The notes under the pieces were generated by a model, which did not search any database, was not told where the DNA came from, and was given only the letters and a program-made list of their open reading frames with translations. From Tardiphaga sp. 709 (GTDB lineage: Bacteria > Pseudomonadota > Alphaproteobacteria > Rhizobiales > Xanthobacteraceae), in contig NZ_CP135529.1 of NCBI RefSeq assembly GCF_032401055.1, positions 2,294,001 to 2,358,000 of the forward strand: 64,000 nucleotides of DNA, written 5' to 3'. Positions 62,684 through 64,000 of the stretch are shown here, one piece after another. Position numbers and translations under genes: made by a program. The stretch's first letter is position 1. The number at the start of each line of letters is the position of its first letter.

Positions 62684-63634
62684 ATGGATATCGCTCTTTT
62701 GGAGGTGTTCCGGGCCGTAGCTTGTGAGCAAAGCGTCACTAAAGCCGCCGAACGGCTAGGGCGCGTTCCTTCCAACGTCACAACTAAAATCCAGCAGCTA
62801 GAAGCCGAAATCGGAGTCTCGCTTTTTCAGCGAGAAACGAAACGCATGCTGCTGACCCCGCAAGGCGCCACCTACCTCGACTACGCCGAGCGCATCCTTA
62901 ATCTGGCCGACGAAGCACGACAGGCGGTCAATCCTACCCGGCCGACCGGCACCCTTCGCGTGGGGTCGATGGAGTGTTCTGTTGCCAGCCGGCTACCGGC
63001 TCCGCTGACCCGCTTCAATCAAGCTTGGCCCGAAGTCGCGATCGATCTTTCAACGGCACCAACCCGGTCCTTGATAGACGCGGTCCTCGGACATCGTCTG
63101 GATTGCGCTTTGATCGCGGTGCCTGCCGGCGAGTGGTGGCTCGCGCCCGATGCACTGGAGAAGGTCCCGGTCTTCCGCGAGCAGTTGGTCCTGTTGACTC
63201 CGGCCGGCCATCCTGAGGTTCGCACCGCTCAAGATGTAAAGCCGCGGGCTTTGGCGGCCTTTGCACCGGGTTGCACCTATCGCGAGCTCGCGCAGAATTG
63301 GCTGACGGAAAACGGAGGTACGGCGGCTGGGCTGACCTTCCACGAGGTCAAGTCGTATCACGCCATGCTTGCATGCACTGCCGCCGGCGCGTGCATCAGC
63401 GTCATGCCAAAAAGTGTGGTCGAGCTGATGCGTCACGTAGCAGTCGAGACGACCCCTTTTACGACCGTCGATACCTATCTCGCCTGCCGTCCCGGATTTG
63501 CGACGCCGGCATTCCAGGCCTTCCGCGATATCCTGCTGGAGAGTTCGAACATAGCAAGCAACAACGATCAACCGCCCGGCAGCGGCAGTCATAGCGTCGT
63601 CAAACACAACTCTAAGCTTTCCTCAAGCCTGTGA
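62684..63634 (+). CDS. LysR-family regulator paired with nitronate monooxygenase
   Basis: 316 residues. HTH: QSVTKAAERLGRVPSNVTTKIQQLEAEIGVSLFQRETKRMLLT. The effector domain begins GTLRVGSMECSVASRLPAPLTRFNQAWP and is like that of the regulator at 55699, so the two are probable paralogues. It starts 78 bp from the nitronate monooxygenase start on the other strand, making autoregulation plus control of that gene likely. Confidence 0.92.
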   Translation: MDIALLEVFRAVACEQSVTKAAERLGRVPSNVTTKIQQLEAEIGVSLFQRETKRMLLTPQGATYLDYAERILNLADEARQAVNPTRPTGTLRVGSMECSVASRLPAPLTRFNQAWPEVAIDLSTAPTRSLIDAVLGHRLDCALIAVPAGEWWLAPDALEKVPVFREQLVLLTPAGHPEVRTAQDVKPRALAAFAPGCTYRELAQNWLTENGGTAAGLTFHEVKSYHAMLACTAAGACISVMPKSVVELMRHVAVETTPFTTVDTYLACRPGFATPAFQAFRDILLESSNIASNNDQPPGSGSHSVVKHNSKLSSSL

Positions 63635-63749
63635 AGCCCGAGCGCTTCGGACCGCACCTGAAGACTATTGCCGAACACGACACGCTGCTCGCTTTCAAAT
63701 GATTATTCCGCGTGCTTTTGCAACATCGTAAGAACGAAAGGGTCAAACA

Positions 63750-64000
63750 ATGCCGCTACTTCGGTTCAACATTCTCCTAGGTCGAACAGATCCGGAAATT
63801 TCAAGACTGCTGGATGCCGCACATCGTGCCATCGTTACCGCCTTCGGGGTGCCAGAGGGAGATCGATATCAGCTTGTGTCGGAATACCGCGAGGGAACTC
63901 TCACTTTGCTAGATACCGGCCTCGGCATCAAGCGAACGAACAAAGTGACGCTCGTCGAAGTGACGTCCCGGATGCGGCCTGAAGCGCAGAAGAAGCGCTT
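63750..64000 (+). CDS. Tautomerase family protein (3' end beyond window)
   Basis: At least 83 residues, open to the window edge. The start MPLLRFNILLGRTDPEISRLL places the catalytic Pro right after the initiator Met, and AFGVPEGDRYQLVSEY and RTNKVTLVEVTSR follow the Tautomerase_2 (4-oxalocrotonate tautomerase superfamily, malonate-semialdehyde-decarboxylase-related) pattern. It lies 115 bp downstream of a LysR gene on the same strand. Substrate unknown. Confidence 0.85.
   Translation, partial: MPLLRFNILLGRTDPEISRLLDAAHRAIVTAFGVPEGDRYQLVSEYREGTLTLLDTGLGIKRTNKVTLVEVTSRMRPEAQKKR

Noticed and set aside
63668-63982. An alternative open frame at the right edge
   Set aside because: It runs out of frame through the tautomerase gene, whose start and motifs are clear in the other frame.
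1-64000. Insertion sequences, CRISPR arrays, tRNA or rRNA genes
   Set aside because: I looked for transposase-like frames, regular short repeats and tRNA-like cloverleafs and saw none that hold up by eye.

Overview
This window looks like an accessory catabolic region of a high-GC alphaproteobacterium, most likely a rhizobial/Bradyrhizobium-type soil or plant-associated bacterium. That assignment is inference. It rests on GC-rich coding sequence, a LysR regulator with a NodD-like N-terminus, several HAAT-type (branched-chain amino-acid-like) ABC importers, Bug and MHS transporters, and many aromatic-acid catabolic genes. I see no rRNA, tRNA, phage, insertion sequence or CRISPR. There are about ten transcriptional regulators (five LysR, four MarR, one GntR) for roughly 55 genes, so this is a mosaic of small, separately regulated modules.

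Layout. 1-3 kb: a flavin-dependent monooxygenase and FMN reductase, divergent from a NodD-like regulator. 3-6.5 kb: MarR, a PheA/TfdB-type aromatic hydroxylase and a GntR regulator. 6.5-12.6 kb: Bug binding protein, secreted amidohydrolase and aldehyde dehydrogenase, divergent from a ThDP enzyme. 13-20.3 kb: a nearly complete CoA-dependent salicylate-to-gentisate pathway in two divergent operons (salicylyl-CoA hydroxylase-like FMO, thioesterase and fumarylpyruvate hydrolase; then binding protein, aryl-CoA ligase and gentisate dioxygenase), with a MarR gene. 20.3-26.4 kb: MHS transporter and fused indolepyruvate:ferredoxin oxidoreductase, divergent from a LysR. 26.4-41.4 kb: a second CoA-thioester cluster (decayed ligase remnant, MarR, broken thioesterase, BKACE, 3-hydroxyacyl dehydrogenase, acyl-CoA dehydrogenase, enoyl-CoA hydratase, a second FMO, CoA ligase, complete ABC importer with a permease-ATPase fusion, MarR). 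41.9-49.5 kb: a five-gene ABC importer followed by aldoxime dehydratase and then nitrilase; both transcription units carry the same upstream motif. 49.6-54.4 kb: split-barrel flavoprotein, GST, MFS and methylmalonate-semialdehyde dehydrogenase. 54.7-64 kb: LysR regulators, two nitronate monooxygenase loci (one frameshifted), MHS transporter, chemoreceptor and a partial tautomerase.

How the parts fit. The salicylate module can take salicylate to salicylyl-CoA, gentisyl-CoA, gentisate, maleylpyruvate and then, after an isomerase not seen here, to fumarylpyruvate cleavage. The second cluster reuses the same parts (FMO, thioesterase, ligase, MarR, binding protein) and adds beta-oxidation enzymes. 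It could shorten an aryl-propanoid side chain (for example o-coumarate or melilotate) to the aryl-CoA that the first cluster consumes. The aldoxime dehydratase and nitrilase would turn imported aldoximes (plant phenyl- or indole-acetaldoxime are candidates) into nitriles and then carboxylic acids. The strongest candidates for something undescribed are the second CoA cluster and the transporter-coupled aldoxime/nitrile regulon with its shared 35-bp element.
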